Shown piece by piece: positions 10,742 to 22,559 of a DNA stretch of 64,000 nt. A program made the translations under genes and the position numbers. The stretch is from Aquila chrysaetos chrysaetos (taxonomy: Eukaryota > Chordata > Aves > Accipitriformes > Accipitridae), in the NCBI RefSeq assembly GCF_900496995.4, contig NC_044030.1, forward strand, positions 16,180,851 through 16,244,850. Reading direction: 5' to 3'. The notes below the pieces were generated by a model, which saw nothing but the letters and a program-made list of their open reading frames with translations, was not told the origin of the DNA and ran no database searches. Numbering within the stretch: position 1 is the stretch's first letter; every line of letters begins with the position of its first letter.

Positions 10742-13460
10742 AATCCAGGAAAAGCAACAGATAACAGCAAGGAACCGGCAGGTGCTGCATGGAGTGGTCT
10801 CACTGAGGCCACACTGCAGATAAGGGCATCAGGCAGACGTAGAGCAGGAGCGATGAGATGGCCTCCTGCCATCTGTGCCCAGCCAGACAGAAAGCCTGCA
10901 AACAGCGCCGCCGTCACCCGGGAGGCAAAGGCCTAATCAGGGATCACAATGTGATGAGCAATACCGGGCAGCACGGACACGGGCAGGTGGGTGCCAGTGA
11001 ACGTGTGGGAACAAGCACAAAGACAGGGGCAACGCTGTGAGGGAACAAGCGTGAGATCGGTTTTGGAAGCAGAAGTCTCCTTCCTTGTTGCTGCCATCTC
11101 CAGCAAAGTTTCTCTGGCTTGCTGGTGGTGAGACTAAGCCTCCAGCTCTGCAGGCGAGCCCGGGACCTTCATACCTGCCCCTCCTGCACAACTTGCAGGG
11201 CTGTGGCTGCTGAGAGTGCAGGGAGGAGGTGGCAGAGCAGGACCCTCTCCCCTGTCCCAGGAGAAGCGAGAGGTGAGTCCAAGGGCAGTCCCAGATGCAG
11301 GGCATGGGGAGCCGCTCCCCCGTGTGCTGCTGTACTGCTGGGAGCCCAGGACCTGCTGGGGAAAGCAGAAAGGTGCCCCTCTTCATGATACCAGCAACAC
11401 AGAGGAGGAAAGCCCAGGCTCAAATGCGTGACTCTCTCAGATGTAGCTGGAGCTGTGCTGGCAATGGGAGGGCAAGTAGCCACCAGAAAACCTCCTGTCC
11501 CATCCAAGGAAGAATTTCCCCACCTCTTCTTTGAGGGGGACAGTAGGCAGGACTCTCATCAGGGGATGCAAGCCTGTGCTTGAGAGAAAAAGCAGGAAAA
11601 GACAAAACCAGTTTGCAAGAGGTGATTTCCCCTTTGTCGTCTCTTAGTGTGTCATTTTAATTTGCTCTGCGAAGGCAGTGGCATTAGAATACCACTGAAG
11701 AACCAGGTGGAGGAAGATCAAGCCTCATATCAGCCAACAGCGTGCTGGTGGCCGGGCCCTCCAGGGCTCACCCACCAAACCTTGTGCACAGCAGGGCTTG
11801 GTCAGGGCATCCGCAGCTTTGTATATGGCCCACCGAGGACTGAGGTCTCCCACCTCCCTGCTGGTCTGAGTTGCTCACCCTCTGGGGTAAGGTTTCTTTG
11901 CTAACTCCCGACCTGAACATCTCAGGGCTGCAGTTTGTGCCTGTTGCTTTTTATCCTGTCATCTGGCACTACCAAGAAGAGGTCGGCTCCATCAACTGCC
12001 CTTCCAGCAGTTGTAGGCTGCTATCAGATTCCCCCTTGGCCTCCCCGGTACTAGCCTAAACAAGACCAACAGGCCCCCATGTGCCTCAGGAACAACTGCT
12101 AATGCAGTTAAATATTTACTTTAGTTGAGGGATTTCCAAAGTGGAATAATAATAAAAGCCAAAGGTTATTGAACTGTGTAAACTCCCTGAAGAGGGAATA
12201 TAAAACATGTGCACAGCCGCCTCGGCAGAGCAGAGGAATGGTTCTGCAAGGGGAACCCTGAATCGGTCACCTTCCCCCTTCCCAAAACCTGGCCACAGCC
12301 CTGCTGAGTTGGGTGGAAGGACCTCTGAAGGGCAAGGATGGATGCAGCCTCATGCAGGGCCTGTACCCCTCTGGCCACAGTGGATGCTCACCAAGCCGTT
12401 CCCTCTTGTCTCAGCCGGCTGGAGCCTGCGTGTACCTTCCTAAGCCTCAGGTAAGACTGTGGGGAAGAAATGTCCTGAGCACAGTCATGGTCGGCTCCTC
12501 AGCAAGTGCAAATGTGCATGCTGTGGGTGTCTGGAGCTCTCCCAGCCTGCTGGTGATTTCTGCAGGACACCTAACCCCTGCCTGCCCCTTGCGCACATAG
12601 CACCTCCTGCCCGCTACCAGGGCAAAGGGCACCCTTCTGGCCCAGACTTCATCTCGGCAAGTCTGTCCCAATGGAGTTTTTCGTCAACACTGGTCTTCAG
12701 CTATGATGCTGACTTTCTGCCCAGTGGTCCTCTTTTCCATCCTTCAGCCTTCATCAATGGATTTTGATTCACCAGAATAAGGTGGGGACAGGTGTGGAAA
12801 ATTCAGCTTCTCAGAGAGGTGATGAGGACGCTCACATGGAAATATGGATGTCGAGCATCGAGTCTTGTAGGCAAAGCAGCTGGGATCTTCTGGGGTGGTG
12901 ATGCTTGCTGAGAAGTTCTTCACTGAAGAGTTGGTGTCTCTGCAGCCCCAGCCTGTCCCACCCCATCCAGCAATGCGGTGGGCTTGCCACAGCATGACAG
13001 CAGGCCTCCAGTGTGTTTGAGATCCCCCTTCTGGGGTCCTGCCCAGTGCATTAGGCAGATGAGTATCTGCCTGGCTGGGTCTCATGGGATAATGCTCAGG
13101 CCATAGCACAACCACCCAAATCAGCCTGAATTTCCTGGCTTTTCCACGTGAAGTCTCCCAACCCAAATGGAGATATCTGCCACATACGAAGAATGGCAGC
13201 TGCAAAGCTGGAGGGCTGGTTCAGGGGAGACGGACTGAGAGGTAACCTGGCTGGGTGGAGCGGAGAAGAGCAGCATTGCCCAGCCCAGGCTACAGTGCAA
13301 AGGGATTGTAAAGCACCCTCCAGTGCTGGTACCTGCAGCTGGCAAGTGGCACTGGGGTGGCTTATCAGTTGCATGAGAGCACCTACGTGATCCCTCTGGG
13401 TGCACAGTCCAGCTGTTCCCAGCACAGATCAAACACTGCTCAAAATGCTGCTTTTCCCAG
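10742..13460. other. Intergenic sequence upstream of SPINK4
   Basis: No gene or full-length repeat was recognised. An A/T-rich patch near 12,100-12,210 contains several ATAA/TATAAA-like strings but leads into no recognisable exon. Confidence 0.55.
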
Positions 13461-13469
13461 CACTGCTGA

Positions 13470-13545
13470 GATAAGCTGGTGCCCTCCCCTATAAAGGCAG
13501 CCACGAGCGGAGTGAGGTGCATGAGCGTGTGCACCTGAACAGACC
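13470..13545 (+). promoter_or_regulatory. SPINK4 core promoter with TATA box
   Basis: A TATAAA box lies at 13,490-13,495, about 50 bases before the SPINK4 start codon, a spacing that allows a short 5' UTR starting near 13,520. A GATA-type motif (AGATAAG) lies just upstream near 13,470-13,476. GATA factors act in gut epithelium, where mammalian SPINK4 is expressed by goblet cells, so the site is plausible but unproven. Confidence 0.6.
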
Positions 13546-16500
13546 ATGCCTGCGAGGGAGCTGGTGGTGATGGCAACGGCACTGGTGACTCTCATCACTG
13601 CTGGTGGTAAGCTCTGCTGCCGGCAGCTGGCTCTCTGGTGGCGGATTGGGAACCACAGAGGGACCAAAAATGGTTGGGAGGGCAGAAAGACACAGAAACT
13701 CTGGTTTGGTGAACAGGGGAGGAGGGCAAGGAAACACAGTGGCAGTGTGGTGGGGAAGAAGGACCGGAGCAAACACACCGTGCCTTATTAGCAGTTCAGG
13801 GCAAGGGTTACAGGCTGGTTCATCAACCATTTTACACTCAGTAGAGGGACGGGATAGGGGACAGCCCACAATGCGAACAGGAACCAGGATGTGGGAGTAC
13901 AGCACATACACTGGGATGGCAGCTACTGTCATTCCTGTGTCCATGAAGACCTGCAAGTCTTTGCAAGAGCACTATGTGCTCAGCATATTCATGTGGGAAG
14001 CAGCTGTTTGTAGGCCCTGGAAAGCTGGTGCTACCTAGGCACGTGTAGTGGTGGTCCTGCAACAGCCTGTGTGTGAGCCCTCATGCTCCCAGGACATTTG
14101 TGCATTGCACAGATGGGCTGTGCACTGCTGCTACTGCTCTGCCTGAGTGCAGGAAAGGAACCCACTGAATGCAGGTCTCACTGGGGATGGCTATTGTCCA
14201 GCTGTGCAGCATCACCCAGCCTCAGCCCTCTGAAAATACCCCATGTTCCCATGCAGCGCTGCATGTGTTCACATTTCCTGGGATGCGCTGGATGCTCTGT
14301 GGAGCTCCTGGTGCAGACTGGGAGAGAGGGCTGTTGGGACAGGCATTAGGGGGTGGGAACAGACATTCCCAGCTTTGTCCCAGCAAGCTCAGCTGCGGAT
14401 GGAGGCTGTGCACTGTGCTGCTGGGAGGGTGGGGGGTGGCATGCTGTAAGCTGATCCCACCTCCTGAAACCCACACAGCTGATCTGGGTCCTGAGTGGGC
14501 CCTGCACAACCCTGCCTTCCCTTTGGTTTGGATGTGACCCTCTGTTGATGCCTCATGCTCCTGTCACAGGTGTGCCACTCTCACAGGTCTCTGCTCTGTT
14601 TCAGGGGCAGAGCTGAACGAAGGGAATGGACTGAGAAGGGTAAGCGGTTTCTGGTTTTCTTTGTTCATGGCTTGAGATGGGATTTAGTGCCTGGCATCCC
14701 TGGGAGAAAGACTGCTCCCAGCAATCATCCCCAGCCTCATGGGTACTGGTGCTCCAGCATCAAACCCGTATCAAAGCCCAGGTTGTGAGTCCCACTGAGG
14801 AATGTGGTGGTCTCTGGTCACTACTTTCCTGCTCTGTGTGTACTCCCTGCCCTGTCTGGGGCAGAGGGGACCAGGTCGCTAGTGGTACTTGCTCCTGCCT
14901 GGGTGCTGAGGGAGGAAGAGATGGGTGCTGCTGGCACTGAAATGTGTGCTGCGGTTTCTCCTTTCCAGCCGGTGTGTGGAGACATGGTTGAGCTGCAGGC
15001 CTGCCCCCTCCTGCACTTGCCTGTCTGTGGGACTGACGGGAACACCTACGCCAATGAATGCCAGCTCTGTGTGCAGAAAATGTAAGCTCATGCCCTTGGC
15101 AGAGACCTCCAAGGGTCTAATTTTGGCCGTCTGAAACTAGGCGCTTGTGAAATACTGTCATTCAGGCTCCCCCATGCCTGGGGAAAGCCATGGCAGATGG
15201 GAAACACACGTATTCCTGCTAGCAAAGTGGAAGAGGGGTTTTTCATGTCAGCTGAGCTGGGTGCTGGGCTGTGAAGCCTGTGAACTTCACCCTCCTGTGC
15301 TGGCAGTGCCAGTGGATAGGTGCAGGAATGTCCCCAGCTCTTGCCTGCAGGTTCCTGCCCCATCCTTGGCACCACGTTTAGTGACTACTGTGCAGCTGCA
15401 GGCTGAGGGATCTAGCTCATTGTGTTGGCAGGGCACTAATCCCCCAGAAGAGCTGAATATTCATCCATTGGATCAGCTTGCTAAATCAGACCACCCTATG
15501 GCTGCATGATCATCAGATCCAAAAGGTGAGGTCAGGAGGCCATGGCCAGGAGACCCTCCAACACCAGTGCCTGCAAGCTGGCAATAAACCAGATGCTCTG
15601 CAGAGGATGGGAGAAGGTCCCACCATCTGTGCTGCCTGCAATTAGAGAAGGGATAGTTGAACTTAGATGGGCAAAAAGGTCGACTAGGCATCTAGTCTGG
15701 ACAGCCAAATAGCACCACTAAGTCCTTCAAAGGGAGCTCTGTGAATGCAGATGCCCAGTTATGTGCCTCATGGCTCTTTTGGCAGAACTTCAAACCAAAC
15801 TTGAGGACAAGGGCAACAGGGACCTCATGGGAAGCACAAGGGTTGCTTTGGGGCATTGATTTTATCTAGGTTGGGAAGTGACTGTCTGAGCAGGGGTTCC
15901 TGCTAGTAAGGGACCGAGGATGAAGATCAGGTTGAACACAGGTCAGCAGTGCACTTGCACGGCAAATAACACAAACTGCGTGCTGGACTGCAGGAGGAGA
16001 GGGATGACCAGCTTGTCAAGGGAAGCTGCAAGGAGGTGTGGAGGAGCTGCGTCCAGCTAGTCTGGAGAAGGGGAGGCTTGGGGGGACCTAGCAGCAGCCT
16101 ACGGTCGCACATGGGATGGAGCCACACTCTTCTTGGTGGTAGCAGGTGATGCAACATGAGGGAAGAGCCACAGGTAGCAGCCCCAGAAGGTACAGACTGG
16201 ACATGGGGGAAACCCCTTCCCCAGGAGGGTGTTACACCACGGAGGTTGGGGGGGGGTCTCCATCCTCGGGGCATGGGTGGTTAGGGCTCAGAGCCATGGC
16301 CACCATAACCCCACACTGGGGACAGCCCTGCTGAGAGCAGGTTGGGCTGGAGACCCACCACCAGCGCTGCACATGTGGGGAGGGGACATCTGTGGGCCAG
16401 GATGGCTTGCAGTCAATCTCAGCTTTTTAGACAGGAAAATGAACAAGCCAATTTTATAATAGTCAGCTCTGTTCCATGGGCTGTACAGAAGCCAAAATAC

Positions 16501-16608
16501 AACTTGAGGAGTATTTTTTTGAGCTCTTACTCTTTTTTCCTATGTTATTCTAGGAAAACCAGGCAAGACATTCGGATTTTGAAGGACGGGGAGTGTCAAA
16601 ATATCTGA
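13546..16608 (+). CDS. SPINK4: Serine peptidase inhibitor Kazal type 4, complete, four exons
   Basis: Exons are 13,546-13,606, 14,605-14,639, 14,969-15,081 and 16,554-16,608, joined by GT/AG introns in phases 1, 0 and 2. The product is 87 residues; human SPINK4 is 86. Residues 1-20 form a signal peptide ending LVTLITAG, and exon 2 encodes a short spacer ([11 protein letters not shown]). Residues 35-84 form one Kazal domain with six cysteines at 35, 44, 52, 63, 66 and 84, in the spacing C-x8-C-x7-C-x10-C-x2-C-x17-C, and contain the hallmark VCGTDGNTY. The end [14 protein letters not shown] matches human KTKQDIQIMKDGKC. Kazal domains block serine proteases through a loop after Cys2; here P1 is Leu46, suggesting chymotrypsin- or elastase-like targets. 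The position beside B4GALT1, on the opposite strand, is as in human 9p13. Expected role (family knowledge): secreted inhibitor or goblet-cell peptide of the gut. Confidence 0.93.
13607..14604 (+). other. SPINK4 intron 1
   Basis: The intron is bounded by GTAAGC and a pyrimidine-rich TTTCAG. It contains a second signal-peptide-like open stretch starting at 14,113 ([14 protein letters not shown]), discussed in the findings. No repeat was recognised. Confidence 0.8.
15082..16553 (+). other. SPINK4 intron 3
   Basis: The intron starts with GTAAGC and ends with a long pyrimidine tract and TTCTAG at 16,553. No additional Kazal exon, other gene or clear repeat is visible inside it. Confidence 0.8.
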
Positions 16609-16701
16609 GCTTTCTGGTAGCTTTCCTGAGCTTAGCAACAGGTGATTAATTGATCCTGTGTGCTCTTTCCTGATTGCACATTTAAGTTAGTGAAGGTGAA
16701 T

Positions 16702-16707
16702 AATAAA
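16702..16707 (+). terminator. SPINK4 polyadenylation signal
   Basis: A canonical AATAAA lies 94 bases after the SPINK4 stop codon, a normal distance for a small secreted-protein gene. Confidence 0.65.
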
Positions 16708-16719
16708 ATGACATGCACA

Positions 16720-19700
16720 ATCTTATTTCAACATCACTTTTTTATGCAAGGCTGAGGGAAAACACCACAAGCCAGTTCCCACAAAGGGCTAGTAAAAGCA
16801 TACAGTCAAAACATTCATTTCAAATCCACATCACAAAACAAGGCTCTGCACTGTGACTATTCCTGTGAGAAAGGCCACAAGGGAGCAGCAAGAAACACAC
16901 AGATCCCGGTGAAGAAGGTGCTGAACAAGTGCAAGTTTTTTCTGCAAGAGGCCATTTAGCAAAGGAAAAGTAAAGTTTCTTCAGCATGGGAGAAGAAAAC
17001 TCCCTGGCTCCCTTGCAAACACCACTGCTTCCAGAGCTGATACAAATTGAAAACAGTAACAGCTGCACTTCTCATACTAGATGTTATTCAGCTTTTTCTC
17101 CAAGAGCCTTTCTCAAGGGGAATCAGCCCAGATAACATATGGGAGCATGGAAAGAGCCCAGGGGGAGACCCAGAACACAAGGGAACCTGGATCTCTGCTC
17201 CAGCACTTTAGAGCAACCTCCAAACTGAACTAATTACCCAGCAGATTAAAAGCTCTTCCCCAGGCTGAAAAGTCCTAGCCTGGCTAGTTGCTCAGAATTG
17301 TCCCGAGCTTTGATTGTCCCTGTTTTCCTTCCCTGGACCCTTTCCACTTCTGCACGGGAAGGGACACAGCTTGCTCACCTGGCCACAGCTGCTGCTATTA
17401 GACCATCTGCATATTTGTCCCGGGGCTCTGCAAGCCTGTTTGCCCCCTTCCAGTCCTCAGGTAGCGAGGGAGGGGTGGTCTGGCTGCATGTTGCTCTCTG
17501 TGGTGCCACTCCTTCTGTTCAGACCTTCAGATGGTGTCTCCCCTGCACAGTAGGGAAGGGCTTTGGTAGGGTTCTCAGCCCCAAAACACTTCCATGGAGA
17601 GCAACACAAATGCCTTGCTCATCTCCCCCTTGGGGTTTTCTGCACCTGCTGCTGCCAACCCAACTGCAGGCAGGATGTATTCCGGCAGCTCTGTCCCAGC
17701 TCTCTGCCAGGGCTGAGGGGAAGATTTTGCCCAGCATAGCATGGTGCATAACTGGGACCTGTTCTCATGGGAGGGTGGGGGCAGCATCTCAGGCCCACGC
17801 AGTGGCTTGAGCCACACAGGCAGAGTGGCTGCAGCCTGTCACTGTGTATCCTGAGTGCCATGACTACTTGCAGAGGCTAGGAAAAAGCAACACAGACAAT
17901 TTGGGGGCCCTTCTAAAGAGGGAAACCGCATGCCTCCAGCATAATGGGGAGTGTTTATTCAGAAACTGCAGAGCTAAAACACATACTTGTGGGCCAGACT
18001 TACAAGGTCAAAGTGTGGGAAGCCTCAGGATGGGATCAGTGTGTAGTCTACACACAGTGAATTCAGAGATACACATCCTCCCAGAGACTGGTGGATTTGC
18101 CTGTTTATCTCACATGGCTCAAAAACAAGTGTCAGACCAAGGGGAGGTGAAGGGAGTGATTTAACACCACCACAAACCTCAGGAGCCAGTGGAGAATGGC
18201 TGGAGCCGGTCTGGTACAGAAAGTCTGACTCTGAAGGCCAGCAGATCTGTGTCTGGCAAGGTCAGGCGAGACTCAGGAGGCAGCTGGTGGATAGCAAGAT
18301 GCCTGCAACGCACTGGTCTGTGGCAGGGGGTATGCATGTGGATTTGCACTTTTGCATACAGTTTTGCCTGTTTAATTTACCAATCTGTTTCCCATCTTTT
18401 CATGCTTCAGTCAAGGCAGGGGCAGGAAGGGATTATCTGCTTTCACAGGCACCATAGTTCATCACACAGAGCTACTAGTAGTCCTGCTCCCAGAGAAGCA
18501 TGTTGCAATCAGGCAAGTTGCCCCAAAACCTGCCCCAAGTCGGAGTGAAGGACAAGCCTGAAAATTGCTTCTCTGTTGTTCTCATGCAAGACAAAACTGG
18601 AAGAAGTGTCCCTGACCCCCTGCTAGAGTGACAGCGGCATAACTCTCCCAGCTGCCCATGTTGATCCCCCAGATAACAGTGGGTTGAGGGCTGCATCCAT
18701 GACTGCAGGGAGGGGTAGGCAGGTCTCTGGATATTGCCTTCCAGTGGCAATGCCAGATGGGGGTAAACAGAGATACCACTGAGTCTCATAAAGATGTCAC
18801 ATCTACATAGATCCAAAGCCTGGTGTTGCTGTGTCTGCAGTGACAGCAGTCCCAACAGTGTCCGGAGACAGGCCCAGTGGCAGGATCCAGTGCTAGGTCC
18901 AGCTGTCCCTTGGGCAAAGCATTCCCAGGGCTTTTGGGTAGTGAAAGCCACGTCGGGGACCAGCATGGTGAGATGTACCCAAGGTGGCGGAGGGTCCCCT
19001 ACCAAGCAGCTCCAATGACACTCAAGGAGCCTGTGACACTGGAGCTGCTCAGGTTGCTGGACAACTGGTTGAGCTCCTCCAGGTCCTCACCTAGGAAACT
19101 GGATGCATCAGTGAAGGTGGCCCAGGGCTAGCCGAACCAAAATGTGGAGAGAAAGGGGAAGGAAGCAGTGCCTGGCACACTGTAAAGTGTCCAGCTGCAA
19201 CAGCTCATGCAACTGAGACTGGCCAGAAAGTTTAACCTACTTGCATAAATTCACCCATAGCAAAGGGAAGGCAGCTTTGGCTATATCTGCTACAGAGCTC
19301 TGCTGGAGAAGAAGAGTGCTGTGTTGCTCGTGCTGATGGGGGACAGAGAGGCAACACTGGGCTCTAAAATGAGTGTCTGAGCCCAGTGTTCCTGGCATTG
19401 TGGGCAAGTCTCTGCCTCTCAGTCCCTCCACTTTGGAGCAGAGACAACTCGAAACTAGGTGGTGGAGTCTGTAATTTCCACACTGTAATTTCCAAATGGG
19501 ATCCCATGGAATAATAAAATCACTTCCTTGGCATTTAAAGTAATTCACAGACAAGAGCCAAATCTTTACAGAGATTTCAGTCCTGAGGGATGCAAGTGCA
19601 GGCACTGGAAGATTTTAAAGCCCATCTATTCCATTAAGCACCTCTAAAGGCTCTGAGGGCACAGCAACTCTTTCTTTTACAAACATTCTTTACAAATCTA

Positions 19701-20015
19701 TTGGCTTCTACCCAGCTAGAAGATGGCTGGAATGGAGAAACATTCCCAGTACCAGCTCTGCAGTGTCTTACAGCAATGTTTTGCTGAGTCAGGAGTCATT
19801 TATCAGACCTCACCAGGCTTTGGAGTGACTGAGTAGATGGGGGGTGTGAGAAGCTCAGTTAGCCACAGCCTGAGCATGCCCTCAGTTCCCATGGAGCACT
19901 GAAACACCTGGGGATTTCCACCCTTTCTTTCATGTGGCATATCACCTGCAAGCAGCCCAGAATATGTCAAGCTCTTTGTATGCTTCCACATGTGATGTCC
20001 CCCTATGGCCAGGCA
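16720..20015. other. Intergenic sequence between SPINK4 and HEMGN (left part)
   Basis: No BAG1-like exon, which would follow SPINK4 in human, and no other gene was recognised. A weak, old CR1-like stretch lies near 17,250-17,345. The remainder appears unique. Confidence 0.55.
17250..17345 (-). mobile_element. Possible old CR1 LINE fragment
   Basis: The order of phrases (AGGCTGAAAAGTCCTAGC, then TTGATTGTCCCTG, then CCTGGACCCTTTCCA) resembles the diverged antisense of the CR1 reverse-transcriptase 3' part. The match is short and eroded, so the call is weak. Confidence 0.3.
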
Positions 20016-20545
20016 TATAGAATCGTAGAATAGAATCGTTTGGTTGCAAAAGGCCCTTAAGATCATCTAGTCCAACTTTTAACCTAATGCTACCAAGTCC
20101 ACCACTAAACCATGTCCCGAAGTGCCACATCTACATGTCTTTTAATACCTCTCAGGATGGTGACTCAATCTCTTCCCTGGGCAGCCTGTTCCAGTGCTTG
20201 ACAACCCTTACGGTGAAGAAATTTTTGCTAATATCCAATCTAAACCTTCCCTGGTGCAACTTGAGGCCATTTCCTCTCATCCTATCTCTTGTTACTTGAG
20301 AGAAGAGACTGACACCCACCTCACTACAACCTTCTTTCAGGTAGTTGTAGAGAGGGTCTCCCCTCTGCATCCTTTTCTACAGGCTAAACAACCCCAGTTC
20401 CCTCAGCTGCTTCTCATAGGACTTGTTCTCTAGACCTTTGACCAGCTTTGTTGCTCTTCTTTGGGCACACACACCAGCACCTCAATATCTTTCTTGTAGT
20501 GAGGTCCCAAAACTGAACACAGTATTCGAGGTGTGGTATGTTTTC
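20016..20545 (-). mobile_element. CR1 LINE, 5'-truncated copy (3' end of ORF2 plus 3' UTR)
   Basis: On the plus strand the copy starts with the antisense of the CR1 octamer-type tail (ATAGAATCGTAGAATAGAATCG), followed by the antisense of the typical CR1 3' UTR (GATCATCTAGTCCAAC near 20,062). Minus-strand translation gives the CR1 ORF2 C-terminus in order: [43 protein letters not shown] and [16 protein letters not shown]. This is the reverse-transcriptase tail of an ordinary LINE truncated at its 5' end, as most CR1 copies are. The coding part is only mildly decayed, suggesting moderate age. The left end is clear; the right end, where similarity fades, is approximate. Confidence 0.9.
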
Positions 20546-21940
20546 CCCCCTCCCCAAGCACCGTCTTTGCACTGGAGCATCCTGCAAGGTACAGTTTTCA
20601 GGATGTCTGCATGAGGCAGGGTGACCCCAGGGCCGTGCAGCATCATACAGTACTGTAACATGGACACCTTCACCAGCATGGGACACCTTGCCTTCACTTG
20701 TGACTGAGCTACAAGAAAGTTCCCTGTGAATGACTTGGAAGCCTCACAACTCTTTATGCCTGCCATCCATGCTCCTGGCCCACCCTCCTGTATCAGAGTC
20801 TTCCCATATCTGCTCTGCTGCCACCACCCTGCTCCTTCTTTTGGGGCTGTTAAACCTGCCCCACCTCTCTGGAGGTACCATGTAATCTGCAGTGGACACA
20901 GGGGAGGAGCCCTAGAGCAAAGTGGTAGCTCAAGGGATAAGCAGAAAGGGAGCAGAGATGACCACGGACCCCCAGGTTACAACTTAAGAAAACCTCATGC
21001 ACAAAATTTCAAACTCTGGAGCTTCCAGGAACCTAGAGAGAGAATCTGCAGAGAGGAAAGGCTGTACATTAAAAAAGTAAAAAGCCTGGCAAAGACTGGA
21101 GGCAGGCCAGATCTACTTACTCCTGAGGAGCTGCTCTGCTGCAGGGCAGGTCTTGGGACTGCCCAAGGAGATGGGATCATCCCTACCATGAAAGGCAGGC
21201 AATTCCCAGAGGACCTGGGGGTAGCCACATTGTCAGGTTCTTCTACCAGTCTTGGAGCCACTTTGAAGTCATTGGTGGGGGGGTTAGGGGCACTAGCACC
21301 TCACCAGAGCATAAGCAGTTGAATACCTTATGGGGAAAAGTGCTGGTAGAAACTGAATCCCAAATACTCTGGCACTGAGTGTGTTAGAAACTGGCCAAAG
21401 TGGGGACAAGTCCCTGGTCCAGCAGAATTGTTATACACAGGTATAATCTTAAGCTTTTCTGCGCTATCCCAGCACAAGAAACTCTGAAGGCAAGAGGAGG
21501 CCAGGATTGCCACCTCATCCCAAATGCAGGAAACTGAGGCAGACTGACCTGGGGGCCCAGCCATGCAGACCATACAGCAGGGAGCAGGATCTCAGGATCA
21601 AAGCCATTGTACCAAGCAGAAGCTTCCTCTTTGCAGCTGTACTGGCCCCGAAGAAGGTCCTACAGAGACTGCACGAGCCTGCATGCTGTGCAGGTCTGGG
21701 TCTGTGATGGGCAACAGGGAGCTGGGAGCAACCATTAAAGGATACCCTCCTGTGGGAGCAAGGGACCCTGGTTTTACTGGGGCTGCCCATTGCCATCCTA
21801 CTTCATGAGGAAAGTGCTTTGCTCATAGCCTTGATCCACCGGGTGCTGGACCAACGAGTCATTGGGAAGTCCTCAACATGCACAGGCCCTTGGCTGGAGT
21901 CCTGGTGTGGATTAATTATTCTGTCTGGATTTCTCAGGAA
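20546..21940. other. Intergenic sequence between CR1 copies
   Basis: No recognisable coding exon or repeat. The longest plus-strand open frame (20,726-21,322) has no recognisable domain and no splice context. Confidence 0.5.
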
Positions 21941-21944
21941 GGTG

Positions 21945-22100
21945 GTGTAGCCCTTGGACAGGTCACATGAATTTGGCAGTCTCCATCCTTAGGGGTTTTC
22001 AAAGCATATGGATGCTACAGTCACCCTGACCTCGTGCAGCAGGCAGTCCTGCTGTGAGGGGGGCTGGAGTGGAGATGGAAGTCCCTTCCCACTAGCACTG
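21945..22100 (+). mobile_element. CR1 LINE 3' end fragment
   Basis: The stretch reads like a CR1 tail on the plus strand: CCTGACCTCGTGCAGCAGGC, then AGTCCTGCTGTGAGGGGGG, then GAAGTCCCTTCCCA. These correspond to the sense version of the CR1 3' UTR before its terminal octamers, which are not preserved. Old copy, ends approximate. Confidence 0.55.
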
Positions 22101-22389
22101 CTAGGGTCCTATGCAAACACCTTTCAAACAGCACACATCCCATTTCACACCTTGCAAGGGGTCCTCAAGGACTAAAAACACCTCCCTGCACCTCACTCTG
22201 GAAACCAGCAGTGAGGCAGTGCAGCATCCTGCCCTGCCAGGCAGCTTCTCTCTGCTACAAAGGAGGGCATTTAAGTCACAGTTTAGCAGCAGTGAGTGTA
22301 AATTTCCTACTTGAAGTGGTTGCTGTATAAAAGCACTAACATGTTTTGCAATCCACGCAGTAGAGCCTGGGCAGAGACTCGTGCACCTT

Positions 22390-22559
22390 TGCACTCTGAT
22401 AAGGAGAATATTATTGGTCTACTAGTGGCCTAGCCAGATAAGAGGTTTGGGGCGGGCAGTCTGCGTTTTTTTTCTCAAGCTCTCATTATTCTGCACCAGT
22501 ATCTTCAGATGCTGTCCGTGGGGAACTAAGCTGCTTTCTATCTAAAACTGCAAAGAGCG
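22390..22559 (+). promoter_or_regulatory. HEMGN proximal promoter with GATA, CCAAT and GC-box motifs
   Basis: Within 170 bases of the HEMGN start lie TGATAAGG (22,397-22,404), an inverted CCAAT core ATTGG (22,413-22,417), AGATAAG (22,436-22,442) and GGGGCGGGC (22,449-22,457). Paired GATA motifs with a GC-box are the typical arrangement of GATA1/KLF-driven erythroid promoters, and HEMGN is a known GATA1 target in mammals. No TATA box is obvious. The motifs are seen; their use is inferred. Confidence 0.6.

Noticed and set aside
19771-19785. DMRT1-like motif (CAATGTTTTGC) upstream of HEMGN
   Set aside because: It lacks the full ACAATGT core and single matches of this length are expected by chance; not listed as a site.
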